Part shown: positions 34,650-45,829 of the stretch, piece by piece
Layout of the letters: each line of letters opens with the position of its first letter
Position numbering within the stretch: the first letter of the stretch is position 1
From: Pythium myriotylum
Lineage: Eukaryota; Oomycota; Peronosporomycetes; Pythiales; Pythiaceae
Length of the DNA: 64,000 nucleotides
Reading direction: 5' to 3'
Assembly (NCBI GenBank): GCA_023091665.1
Contig: JALJCQ010000011.1
Span: forward strand, 1,426,001-1,490,000
Program-made: the position numbers and the translations under genes
Notes under the pieces: model-generated
Told to the model about the DNA's origin: nothing
What the model saw: only the letters and a program-made list of their open reading frames with translations
The model's database searches: none

Positions 34650-37600
34650 ATGCAGCCCAACAAGTCGGTTGTGGCCAAATCCGCCGAGGACGAAAAGTTC
34701 CGGATCGTGCATCTCAACAACGACAGCGAGAACGCGCGGCTGCGGAAACTCCACGGCTATGCTGGCAACCGCGTCGCGACTTCCAAGTACACGCTGATCA
34801 GGTGAGACGGACTCGTTGGAGAGAGATGAGCGTCTGTCTGAGTGGGTGTGGCCGTGGGATAGCTTCGTTCCGAAAACGCTCTTCGAGTTCTTCCGCGTCA
34901 TCGCCAACTGCTACTTTCTCATGATCTCGATACTGCAGGTGGCGACGCCGTGGTCTCCTACCAACCAGTATACGACAGCTGGACCGTTGGTCATCGTGCT
35001 ACTAGTATCTATGACCAAACAAGCAGTGGAAGACCGGAAACGGCACGCAGCCGATGACGTGCAAAACTCGCGGAAGTGTCGTGTGATGGGCCGCCATGGA
35101 GAAACGATGGTCAAGCAATGGCAAGAACTCGAGGTCGGCGATGTGCTGTATTTGACAGACCGAGAGGAGTCTCCAGCCGATATTTTCATTCTCTCCACGT
35201 CCGAGGAAGAAGGCCGATGCTTTGTCGAGACATGCAATCTAGATGGCGAAACCAACTTGAAGCGACGCTCTGCCATTGAAAACGTCGCTCGCCAGGTCGG
35301 ATACCGCAAGCTGAACGACCCGCCAATGCCAGAGCAGGAACACGCGAAGAAGATGATGGGTTTCTCAGCTGTGATGGAGTACGAGCAGCCCAACAACCGG
35401 CTGTACAACTTCACTGGCCGCATCGACTTCGGCATTCCCAAGGAGACGGCGCCAATCGGCCCCACCAACATCATTCTACGAGGCTGCAGCATACGAGGCT
35501 GTTCCTATATCTATGGACTCGTGATCTTCACAGGACCTGAAACCAAGCTCATGCAGAATGCGCGCGCGACGCCGTCCAAGCAAAGTAGTGTCTACCGCAT
35601 GGTCAACAAGTGCATAATGCTCGTGTTTCTCACCCAGGCCATGCTCTGCGCTATCAGCACGATCTGTTATGCAGTCTGGACGCGAAAATACCGCTCGGTG
35701 AACTGGTACTTGGGCAGCGCCATCTTGTCCAAGTCCCAATTCGGCGAGGTCGTGAGTTTTTTCACGTTCCTCATCCTGTACAATAACCTCGTGCCAATCT
35801 CGCTGTACGTGTCGCTAGACATGGTCAAAGTGATCCAAGCCAAGTACATCGCGCTGGATCGAGAGATGTGTTACGAAGGCAAGTATGCGATCGCGCGCAC
35901 GTCTGATTTGAACGAAGAGCTGGGTCAAGTCGAGTACATCTTCAGCGACAAGACCGGCACCCTCACTCGTAACATTATGGAGTTTCGGAAATGTTTCGTG
36001 AAGGGTGTCTCCTACGGGTTTGGTACGACTGAGATAGGCCGCGCAGTCGCGGAGTTGCAAAAGCGAACTGCGAGTGCAACGAATGCCGGAGCAGCAACAT
36101 TTGGAATGGAGGATGAAGGCGTCCACGATCCGAAAGATGCGCAGGTCCATTTCGACCCGATGATCCACTTCGACGATCCGCGCATCATCAACGCGCTAGA
36201 CGAAAAGACACCTGAGGCAAAGGGATTGGACGAGTTCCTCACGATGCTCTCCGTCTGCCACACTGTGATTCCCGAAGTCAACAAAGATGGTAAAGTCGAG
36301 TATCGCGCCTCATCTCCCGATGAAGAAGCACTCGTAAAAGCTGCCAAGTGCCTGGGTTACGACTTCAAGACGCCGGCACCAGTAGTCGAGGTGACGGTGA
36401 CGAACAAGAGCCGGACCTCGAGCCACCGAAAGTACACGATCCTCAACGTGAACGAGTTCAACAGCACGCGCAAACGTATGTCAGTCGTCGTGCACACGGA
36501 CGACAAGAGATTTGTCGTCTACTGCAAAGGAGCAGACAACGTCATCATCCCTCGCAGTCGAGAGGATGACCACAGCGAGAAGCTGTACGAAGAACTCAAA
36601 AGGTTCGCGACGGAAGGTCTCCGTACACTGGTATTGTCACGAAAAGAGTTGACCGAGGCAGAATACTTGGCTTGGGATGCCAAGTACCAGGCCGCGGTGA
36701 CTGCGTTGAGCAACCGAGATCAACTCTTGGCTGACGTGGCTGAAGAGCTGGAGCAAGACATGGAGGTTGTAGGCGCGACTGCTATCGAAGACAAGCTCCA
36801 AGAAGGAGTTCCGGGTGCGATATTCAATCTCGCGCACGCGGGTATCAAGATCTGGATGCTCACCGGCGATAAAGAGGAGACAGCCATCAACATTGGCCAC
36901 GCCTGTCGGCTTATCAACGAGGAAATGCGGCTCTTGATCATCAACAAAGAGAATGTGAGCGAGCTCTTGCAGCAAGTGGACGAGCTGTACCAGAGCGAAG
37001 ACGTCCAGTCGCACCTAAAAGCCAACCGTGTGTCCACTCATCTAGCGGTTGTCTGTGACGGCAAGTCACTCGTTCATGTCTTCCCACCGAAAAACGCTTC
37101 AAGCACCCCTGGCAGAGAGGCGAGCGCGAAGGAGCTAGCCAACAAGATCCTTGAGGTGTCGAGTGTATGCCAGGCGCTAATTGCGTGTCGAGTGTCACCG
37201 GCACAGAAGGCTGACATTGTCAACCTCGTCCGATACAACTCGCCTCGCAAAGTCGTGACTCTCGCGATTGGAGACGGCGCTAACGACGTCAACATGATCC
37301 AGTCAGCCCACGTCGGTGTTGGTGTCTCCGGTCAGGAAGGCGTGCAGGCTGTGAATGCGAGCGACTACGCGATCGCTCAGTTTCGATATCTGGAGCGTCT
37401 CCTGCTCGTCCACGGACGCTTTAACTACCGTCGTGTCTCCAAAGTCATCTTGTACTCGTTCTATAAGAACGTAGCACTTGTGATCGCGCTGTTTCTCTTC
37501 AACTTCTTCAATGGCCAGTCGGGTACGAGCGTGTTCGAGAGTTTTGTCATGGCGGGCTGGAACTTCTTTCTGGCATTGCCGATCATCGCCATCGGCGTGT

Positions 37601-38640
37601 TCGACGAAGACGTCTCGCCGGAGCAAGCGCTATGCCACGCTCGACTGTACGTCCCAGGCCAAAAGAACGAGTGTCTCAACATGTATCGCTTCTCAGCGTT
37701 TATCATCAACGCGATCGGACAGGCGCTTGTGTGCTTCTTGTTCACAGTCTACGGCACGCTCAACGTCGGCGGTCTGTGCGTGGGGCTGTACCTACAAGGC
37801 ACCGTGATCTACTCGTGCCTGCTCATGTCGGCCAACCTCAAGGTCGTCTTTGAGACCCAGTCGTGGACCAAGTTCAATGCCCTCTTCCTCCTCTTCAGCG
37901 TTCTACTCTTCTTCTTCTTCCTGCTCGTGTTCCCGTACTTCGGCTCGCTGGGCGGCGAGCTGCGCGGGGTCTCTACGCGCATGCTCGCGAGCCCCGTCTA
38001 CTGGCTCTTCATGCTGCTCGTGCCCTTCACAGCCAACACGGTCGACATCTCGATCCGCTAGTAAGTCTCGAGCTCGCCACGCTGATGACGCGCCGCAACT
38101 GACCCGTAAACTTGTGCGTCTCTCTCTCTATCTCTCGGCAGCATCCGCAGCAACTACTTCCCGACCATGGCCAACATCCTCCGCGAGCAGCTCGTGCTGG
38201 AGCTGCGGTCCGCGCGCGTGGGCTGCACGCCTCTGGAGTCGACTCCGGCGAGTGGCGACGGCGGCTCGCGCGTCGTGAACGCGGCCAGCAAGCTCTCGTC
38301 GCGGTCGTCGCTGCGGTCGTCCATCAAGGGCATCGTGCCTCTACCGCCGGGCGCGGACTCGGCGGCCGGCGACGTCGACGCGTCCTTCATCTCTCCGCTG
38401 ACTAGCTCCAAGAGCTCCTGTACGTTCCACGCTGCTTGTTGGACTGGCAACCGGGCGGTTCTAACAGGATCCGTTGTTTTGTTTTCAGACCACGGGTTCG
38501 CGTTCAGCGCGCCCGAGGAAGCCGCGCCCGCGGACGCGCAGCAGCGCGAGATCGCGTCGCTCAAAGTGATCCAGTACCACCGCGAGGCGGCGTCGCCGCT
38601 GCCGACGCCCCGCGACGAGCTCGTGCTCGAGAGCCAATGA
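34650..38640 (+). CDS. P4-type ATPase (aminophospholipid flippase)
   Basis: Four exons (34650-34801, 34863-38060, 38142-38419, 38489-38640) give about 1259 residues. The first splice forms YTLISFVPKTLFEFFRVIAN, the classic P4 entry to TM1. Seen in order are LDGETNLK (A-domain DGET, about residue 178), PISLYVSLDM in TM4 (the P4 signature), DKTGTLT (phosphorylated D about 413), the MLTGDKEETA block, and GDGANDV (about 854). Several C-terminal membrane helices follow. P4-ATPases move phosphatidylserine or phosphatidylethanolamine to the cytosolic leaflet and support vesicle formation. The two last exons encode a cytosolic tail (YIRSNYFPTMANILREQ, then serine-rich). Confidence 0.96.
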
Positions 38641-38972
38641 TCGCCATGTTGAAGTGTTAGATAACCCTCGCGTACCCACGTTCGTAACTGTCGGATCTGA
38701 TTCCCCTCGTGGATAAAATAAAAATATAGGGGACCAACATTCTGGCGCGGCGCGGTTATATTTCGAGAACAAAAAAAACGAGTCAACCGAACGGCGCACG
38801 ACACGAGCCGAGAAGAAAAAACGGCGGCGCGGCGCGACGGCCGGGCTTGACGCGAACCCCCGACTCCCGGCGCGAGGACTCGCCAACTGTTGGCGTCCGC
38901 GGGCTCCTCGAGAACAAGAAAACGCGTTTTTTTTTTTTCGTTTTGTTGGCGGAACCGATTTCCTCTCCTCGC
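38641..38972. promoter_or_regulatory. Intergenic region upstream of the myotubularin gene
   Basis: A 332-bp gap between two tandem plus-strand genes. It contains an AT-rich spot near 38715-38735 (possible polyadenylation area of the flippase gene) and an uninterrupted T tract near 38927-38938, about 35 bp before the myotubularin ATG. Confidence 0.5.
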
Positions 38973-41621
38973 ATGACGAGCTGGGAACGCGACGACGTCT
39001 TCCTCGAGTCGATGGCCTCGGCCGTGGGCTCCTTCGTTGTGCCGTCGACGGCGCCCAAGGCCGAGATCGTGTCGCCGACGTCGTCGAGCAGCAGCAACGG
39101 CTCCCACGGCGGCCTCTACGGCGGGCTCCACGCCGACGACGAGCACGAGCTCCAGTTTGGCGAGATGGACGACGACGACCGCGACGACCTCGCCGAAGAT
39201 GTGGCGCTGCGCAACGGCCGACTGGCGCTCGCGCTCGACCTGGACGCCGGCGCCGCCGCGCTCGCGCCCCGGCCCGCGAGCATGACGCGCAAGACCAGCA
39301 GCAGCTTCTCGGACCTCGGCGACTACGACGACTTCGCGTTCGCCGACACGACGCCCACGGGCACGCCCACGACGCCCAACACGCCCACGTTCCGCTCGCT
39401 CTACGACGGCAACGGCAGTCTCGGGCGATCCATCTACGCCGGCATGAGCAACGCGCACCACGTGAGTCCGGCCACGCGCGCGGGCTTCCTGCGTAACGGA
39501 CGCTCGAACGGACGCACGACGCCCACGCCGCGCTGCGGACTGCCTGCTGATGAACATGAGCCGCTCGCCGGCTCCATCTACCCTGTCGCCGGCGAGATCG
39601 TCCGCATGGAGGTCGAGAACGCCGCCTACATCATCTTCTACAAGACAGACGAGACCGACAAGGACGAGCTGCTCGGCGGCTGCGAGATGCTGGACAGCGA
39701 TGCAGTGCAGTCTGACGCGCCATCCACGGCCGAGGCGGCGACCGACGGCAACGGAGAGATCTCGACGGCTTTTTGCCGACCGCCGCGGTCGCTGATCTCG
39801 CTCGGCGCTGCCGGCCACAAAGTGCGTACAACAAACTGCTTCACGCGTGACTACGCGCACCCGACTCGATCTCTGGGGCGAGGGCTCTTCCGCGCGTCGA
39901 CAAGTGTGGGCACGGCCTTCCTCAAAGGCGCGGCCGGGCTCGTGAATCAGACGTACCAAGGAGGCGCCAATGGCGGCGTGTTTGGCTTCGCGAAAGGCCT
40001 CGGGATGGGGATGCTTGGGCTCGGCACACATACTGTAAAGGGCGCTTTCCGTGGTGTCGGCCAGGTGACGAACGTGGTGGGGGAAATGGTGATGGGATCG
40101 GCACCGCATTTCAGCATCGACGGCACGCTCCTGCTGACCAACTACCGTCTGATCTGGAAGTCGCAAAACACACAAGACACACTCGAGATCCCGTTGTCGT
40201 CGATCATTGCAATCGACAGTTCAGCGACCGCGCCACATGTGATCAATATTGAGTGCAAATCGCTGCTTCGAATGAGCATCGCCTTTCGGGACGAGTCAAC
40301 TTCGTACGACGTACTCTCCTCTGTCTGGGATCTCTATTCCGAGTCATCGTACGTCTTTGCCCACACACACTACCAAGCACTGATCGAGCGTGGCAACTTG
40401 TCTGAAGATGCGCTCCGCACTCCTCTCTTCCAGTTTTATGATGCGGAAGAAGATTATCGGCGGCTCAAACTCGTGGATGAAAGCAGCTGGATGCGACTGC
40501 TCGACAATTCCGAGTATGTGCTCTTCCCGTCCTACCCTTCAATGTTTATGGTCCCAGCAGAGCTTGAGGAGGAGGACCTGCGGGAACTTAGTGTGTATCG
40601 GAGTGCGAGTCGAGTTCCAGCGGTAGTATGGCGCCATCCCCACTCCGGAGCGATGATGTCCAGGTGTGCTCAGCCATGTGCTGGTCTGAGCGGATATGTC
40701 GCTGAAGCCGACAAGAAGTTTGTTGCAGCGATGCAACGCGCTACTGGGGGAGGTGATGAGTCGAGATTCCACTTCTACGACGCACGAAGCCAAATGGCCG
40801 CGACGGCAAACTCGGCGCAAGGCAAAGGTACCGAGGATCCTCGCAACTATCCCAACACTGAGCTTCACTTCTGCGATATCGCCAATATCCACGCGGTCCG
40901 ATCCTCCTTTGCGTCCCTCTCTGTTGTCTGCCAACCAGGGGAGGATCGATCGGGGAGCGATTGGAATTACCAGCTGCGAAACACGTTCTGGTTCATGCAC
41001 ATCTCGAGCATCCTCGCATCTGCCCAGGCGATCTGTCAGACTCTGTGCCAAGGCGAGTCGGTTATGGTGCACTGTAGCGACGGGTGGGATCGTACGCCTC
41101 AGCTCACGGCCCTGATCCAGCTCCTCCTCGACCCCTACTACCGAACTCTTCAGGGCTTCCTATGTCTGATTGAGAAGGAGTGGTGCAGCTTCGGGCATAT
41201 GTTCCGCTCAAGATATTCTCAAGGCGAGGGGCCCGGTCATCAAGAGGTTGAGGAGCAGTCACCAGTTTTTGTCCAGTGGGTGGACTCTCTCTGGCAAATC
41301 TGGCGCCAGCAACCGTGGGCGTTCGAGTTCAATGAGGCTCTACTGTCTTTACTCTACGACAGTGTGTTCTCGGGTTTGTACGGCAACTTCTTGTACAACA
41401 ACGAGCGCGAGCGACGAGATCGTGAGATTGATGCACCAACTCGATCGTTGTGGTCTGTCGTGATGGAGAAGCGGGAGCAGTACGTCAACGCCGAGTACGA
41501 CTGCGCAAAGAATTTCAACAGTGTCGGCATCATTTTGCCATTCTCATCCGAAGAAGATGAGTTGGCTTTGTGGGAAAGCCATTTGAGCTACGCTGACCCA
41601 GTTACAAGGAAATATTCATAG
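38973..41621 (+). CDS. GRAM-domain myotubularin-like lipid 3-phosphatase
   Basis: A single-exon gene of 882 residues starting MTSWERDDVF. The open frame extends upstream but lacks a better start. A disordered acidic N terminus (about 1-190) is followed by a glycine-rich amphipathic region (about 300-375; GVFGFAKGLGMGMLGLGTHT). Next is a GRAM/PH-like domain (SIDGTLLLTNYRLIW). The myotubularin phosphatase domain carries the Cx5R loop CSDGWDRT (C701, R707), preceded by HVxNxxxxLxxAQ-type helices (MHISSILASAQAICQ) and followed by GFLCLIEKEWCSFGH. Active myotubularins remove the 3-phosphate of PI3P and PI(3,5)P2 on endosomes. All catalytic residues visible are intact. Confidence 0.93.
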   Translation: MTSWERDDVFLESMASAVGSFVVPSTAPKAEIVSPTSSSSSNGSHGGLYGGLHADDEHELQFGEMDDDDRDDLAEDVALRNGRLALALDLDAGAAALAPRPASMTRKTSSSFSDLGDYDDFAFADTTPTGTPTTPNTPTFRSLYDGNGSLGRSIYAGMSNAHHVSPATRAGFLRNGRSNGRTTPTPRCGLPADEHEPLAGSIYPVAGEIVRMEVENAAYIIFYKTDETDKDELLGGCEMLDSDAVQSDAPSTAEAATDGNGEISTAFCRPPRSLISLGAAGHKVRTTNCFTRDYAHPTRSLGRGLFRASTSVGTAFLKGAAGLVNQTYQGGANGGVFGFAKGLGMGMLGLGTHTVKGAFRGVGQVTNVVGEMVMGSAPHFSIDGTLLLTNYRLIWKSQNTQDTLEIPLSSIIAIDSSATAPHVINIECKSLLRMSIAFRDESTSYDVLSSVWDLYSESSYVFAHTHYQALIERGNLSEDALRTPLFQFYDAEEDYRRLKLVDESSWMRLLDNSEYVLFPSYPSMFMVPAELEEEDLRELSVYRSASRVPAVVWRHPHSGAMMSRCAQPCAGLSGYVAEADKKFVAAMQRATGGGDESRFHFYDARSQMAATANSAQGKGTEDPRNYPNTELHFCDIANIHAVRSSFASLSVVCQPGEDRSGSDWNYQLRNTFWFMHISSILASAQAICQTLCQGESVMVHCSDGWDRTPQLTALIQLLLDPYYRTLQGFLCLIEKEWCSFGHMFRSRYSQGEGPGHQEVEEQSPVFVQWVDSLWQIWRQQPWAFEFNEALLSLLYDSVFSGLYGNFLYNNERERRDREIDAPTRSLWSVVMEKREQYVNAEYDCAKNFNSVGIILPFSSEEDELALWESHLSYADPVTRKYS

Positions 41622-41701
41622 GCAGGTTAGGAATGGTAGAAAACGCTCTGATTGATTGCGCTAGGCTACCTCAAGTCCCAGCAAGAAACCGCTGTTGAGC
41701 T

Positions 41702-43475
41702 TTACCCAAGCATCATGTTGACGAAGTCCAAGACAGCCGCGTCGAACTTATCGTCCAGGAAGTGTTGCGCACTAAGACGGATAAGCGAAGCTTGCTAAAC
41801 ACTTCACTCAAGGCAAGATGATGAACACACGTACACGAATTCATCCAGATCGTTGTTGACGACAATTTCGGTGGTCTTCGGCGAAATCATCTCTACCTCG
41901 GTGGACGATGGTTTTGCACCTTCAGTCAGAGCGTGTTAGGATTGGTTGTAGTAGTCGTAGCAATTATCTCAACTCTAATTGGTAAAGGAATCCATGAAGC
42001 GCTTACTCTGCACGTCTTTCGGTCGGTCTTTACCTACACGAGCAATCCTTTTCTTAGCACCCGCCTAACACCGCCGTTATCTTGTATAGGAAACAACGAA
42101 GGAAAACAGAACTCACCCTTGTCAACATTTTCAGGTTCGTCGAAATCGAACCATTCTATTTCCGCCGCGGCTGCTAGTTCCTGAGAAATCGACACGGAAT
42201 GCTTTCCTTGGATTCCTTTGCTGCCAGCAATAGTTGGCAGTGGAACTGCCGCCGTGTAGTCTGGACGACTTGATACTGAATGCTCGCTTGGGATTTCTCC
42301 TTGGTTCTTATATGTAGAATTCTGAGAGGGATCGGACGTACGACCTGTTCGGCATTTGGTCGGTGATGGTGGGGTCACGAGTCTTGTAAGGCTGGGCCGG
42401 GCTGGTTCTTCGATATCCCAGTCCGTTATTTGTGCCGCAATTTCGAGTTCCTGTTGGGCAAACGCGTCTGCAGAGATAGCAATATTAAAAAAGATGACTT
42501 GGTCAAGGCTTTAGAACACCAACCTACCGACGGCAGGGGGTCTCTTACACGCATCGCTTCCTGGAGAGATTAGCTGCACACAGTGAACAGTTAGACTGCC
42601 CACCATAAGTACCGCTTCGACGTATTGTTTCTTGGCTGCTTACTTTGGGACGAACAGATCCATTTGATGCTCCAGCTGAAGGCGCTGACGGGATTCCAGC
42701 ACGCTTTCTTTTCTCCAGTGCCTGTCTTCTGCGAATTTCGATCATTCTCTTCTGCTGTTCGGTCAGTTTCTCCGGACTATCGAGGATGACAGTAGGTTCC
42801 ACATTCGAGTCGGATGCTTTCGATTCGAGCCCGGCATTAGCTAGACACACTGAATTTTGCAGCTCTCCGGCGAAATCTCCCCTTGTCGTTCTGTCGGGAG
42901 CGCTTCTGGTTGGTCGGCTGCCGTTCTGCTGTGTTTGTTGCGCCGGGCTAGTGGCCTTTGGTCGACTTTCAGGAGGTGGCACTTGTTGCCTCCCATGCGT
43001 ACCATCGATCCCCACAGAATCAGCCTGAACCACATGAAGGGTGTTCTCATACCCGTTCTTGGCCAAGATTTGCTTCGCAAGCATCTGCGGTGTCACTTTT
43101 GGTGGCTCGGCAGCTGCAATGACGGCCGGAACAGTGCTTCTCGGGCCCTTCTTCTCAACATCTACACAAAGAGCTCCAAATACGAGAGCCCGCACGCGTG
43201 AAGCCAGCCCGCAGCGCTCCGTCCGTACAGGTCTTTGCCTTGGCCACCATCTTATCTCCATACAAGCGTCCAATCTTCCCGTGCAGCAGCGTCAGCCGCC
43301 TCCTTGCTCGTCACCTCGTTTTGCATCGTACCTCGCCCCAGTCGCCGCGCCTCGCGAGCTCTCGCACGTGCTTCTTCTTCGCCGCGAGATCCTTCGGCGC
43401 GTCGCCGCACTTGCGGCTGCTCGTGCTCTGCGCGGCCTTGCGCGGCCGGCCCTTAGGCGTCCTCGTCGCCCCCAT
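41702..43475 (-). CDS. Multi-exon protein of unknown function
   Basis: About seven exons can be joined in frame, starting MGATRTPKGRPRKAAQ at 43475 and ending DKFDAAVLDFVNMMLG at the stop 41702-41704. The second exon gives IGRLYGDKMVAKAK. The third gives PPKVTPQMLAKQILAKNGYENTL followed by a polar linker. A basic helix (EQQKRMIEIRRRQALEKRKR) comes next, then short exons with ITDWDIEEPARP, an acidic patch IEWFDFDEPENVD, and TTEIVVNNDLDEFV. Ordered pieces at both ends with a disordered middle suggest an adaptor or regulatory protein. I recognise no family. The junctions near 43230-43420 are less certain than the others. Confidence 0.6.
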
Positions 43476-43616
43476 GGTTGGAGTCGCGAGTGTTGAAGTG
43501 ACGTGCATCCGCGGTAACAGAATTAATTCACGGAAATGACTATTCACGGATACGTGGTACATGTTTTAAACCGTAAATTGAACAACCTGCAAGACGTGAT
43601 GCAGTGGCGAGCAGCC

Positions 43617-45712
43617 ATGACGACGAGCAACGAGGCCGGGGATGCGAGCGCCCCGGCGCAACCAGGAGCCGCGAGTGGCGCTGCGTCGAGTGGCGGAGGA
43701 AGCGCGAAGAAGCGTCTCCTGCCCATGGAGCTGAGGGTACGTGCTGGCGACTCGGTCTGCCTCGGAGCGCTGCGCCTGACGTGCGTCTGGCGGTGATCTC
43801 AGCGCCGACGCCGAGCCGCCAAGCTGCAGATCACGTCGGAGCGAGACGTTGCAACGATCAACGCGAGAGACATTATCGAGAGGTAAAGGAAATTACATGT
43901 TCGAATGGCTGGTTGTATGCTCGTCTCTGACGAAGATGTGGGTAACGTTCAGCCTCGAGGAGAAGAACTCGCCTGACGACACCAGCGCGATTGACGCTGG
44001 CAACGACGAGACGACTCGAGCGACAGAGACTCCACCACCACCTGCAAAACTTCAAGATACATTCACGAAGGACGTTTTCCAAGTCCATGAAGAAACTGAA
44101 AAGAACGCGCCGAGAGAAAATGCGGCCGATCCACTTCCAGCGCCCTCGACGTCAAGTGCAGCGAAGAAGATCCAAAATCTCTTCTCATTTTCACTTCAAG
44201 ACCGAAAACGCCAAAGATTGCTCCAACGAGAATCATTAGTGGATGTCCCCACTTACATGAAGGTGAGAAGACAGCGCTGCATTTCGCCATTGTGGACTTC
44301 GCTCACTGTGGTCGAAGTTGGACCGAGTGCCACTTGATCTGGCACCCAAATCCAAGGCAGTCATCACAATGTCGTTTCCATTCCCGTTCACAAGACCGAG
44401 GTGAGATCTGGCGATATTTGTAGCGGGAATAGAGCTTCCCGAGCGCATGGTCCTAATGCGCGTTCCTAGGCCCGCGTCGATGGCTGCTGCAGTCAGCGGA
44501 CAAAACTCTGACAACATCGAAGTCCGATGGTTACGAGCCCTACAGTATTACGCTCACCCTGCTTCGCCACTTCCTCCTTCGCTCAATGCAGCAACCGACC
44601 GCCAACTGGAAGAGAATGAGTTCTGCGTAAACCGGTTTCGCATGTGGCAGGACTCGTTTCATCATGCATACTTTTCATTCCGGAGGTTGGACAACGATGG
44701 CACCCTGTATGTGCGGTATCCAGAGTTTGTTGCGTGCCTTTATGTTGACGTTAGGAGGCAAAGTGAGCTCAAAACGAGAAGGTCCATTTTAGACGTGTGC
44801 CATGCGTACATATCCAGGCAAGGTGAAGCCAAGACCGACGGCCAACTGCCTCGTCAAAGAAACGCAGTGTGTGCGGTTATTTCGCAATCCAACGCCCGCC
44901 TTCGTAAAGAGCTGTCGCGCCGTGGAGTGGCGTTCCATATGCCGTTCAACTTATCGGGACTGCAGAAAGTCGTCACTAGCCTCGATTTCAACGACGAAGA
45001 CGCTGTCAATCACTCAGTGAAGTCGATAAACATTGAGCAGAGTGTGCACGGGCCAGACTCCTTGCTCCAGTTTTCGGGCCACCAAGCGGTTCATGGTCTC
45101 TTCGAGTTCTTGCTCAACCGAAAGCGTAGGTTTGCTTGAAGGGACAGTGTATCCTCTCAGGTATCGTTCTGACCATTTCTTCAGCACTTTCCAACCAGGA
45201 CGTCCCTCAGATCTTGTCCAGCTTCCCATTTGCAAACGCAACTATCCAATCCATCTCGGTGCGCTATATGGGAAATGGTATTGGTCGTGCCACAGGAGTT
45301 CAAGACGAAGAAACATCAGCACCAACTCACCGGTAAGAGAAGTCCCTGAGAAATTTCTGAACCAAGATCACGATGTGTATGCGTATGTAGGTCTGAAGTT
45401 GAACTTTCAGGATTTTGCTTGCCGACTGCAATTGAGATCCTCGTCGACTGCCTGGAGGACTCGCACAGGGAGGGTGCAGATGGTACTGCAGCGGTCATTA
45501 AAGTTGCGATGGAAACGGCGCCTATGAGTGAGCGGCTCAATGCAGCGTTGTTAAAGGTTTATGGTACAGGATCAACAACTGCAATCCGAACCGCGCGCGA
45601 ACGCGAAGAGTGGAAACAGCAACTCGATTTTGCGAAACGTCGGCTCCAATCTATCAAGAAAAAGAGTAGCACCACTGGTAGCGTCGTAGAGGTAGAAATG
45701 GCTGCACGATAA
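43617..45712 (+). CDS. DONSON: DONSON-like DNA replication factor
   Basis: About seven exons from ATG 43617. The N terminus is disordered (alanine/glycine-rich, then KKRLLPMELR). The centre has WLRALQYYAHPASPLPP, which matches the YWQHPxLPWLP block of DONSON. It continues with DSFHHAYFSFRRL, then ISQSNARLRKELSRRGVAFHMP, which matches the SxxxLRxxLxxxGIxFxxP block. The C-terminal exons hold SISVRYMGNGIGR and LPTAIEILVDCLED, near the GP-I-P-x-x-I motif of the family. DONSON helps build and protect the CMG helicase at replication forks. The last exon adds a helical tail. The junctions at about 44260-44430 and 45126-45190 are not fully resolved. Confidence 0.72.
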
Positions 45713-45829
45713 AGCGACATCAAAATTCAGTCAATAAAACTCGTAAAATTGCAGAATATGGGGCCGAGTTCCGATCGGAGTAGTAGATTCTAATTCGAGT
45801 CGAGTGCAACCATGTATGACAGTATCCAC

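Noticed and set aside
38154..40175. 673-codon minus-strand frame across the flippase and myotubularin genes
   Set aside because: It overlaps two certain genes on the other strand and crosses their intergenic gap. Composition is arginine/valine-rich shadow.
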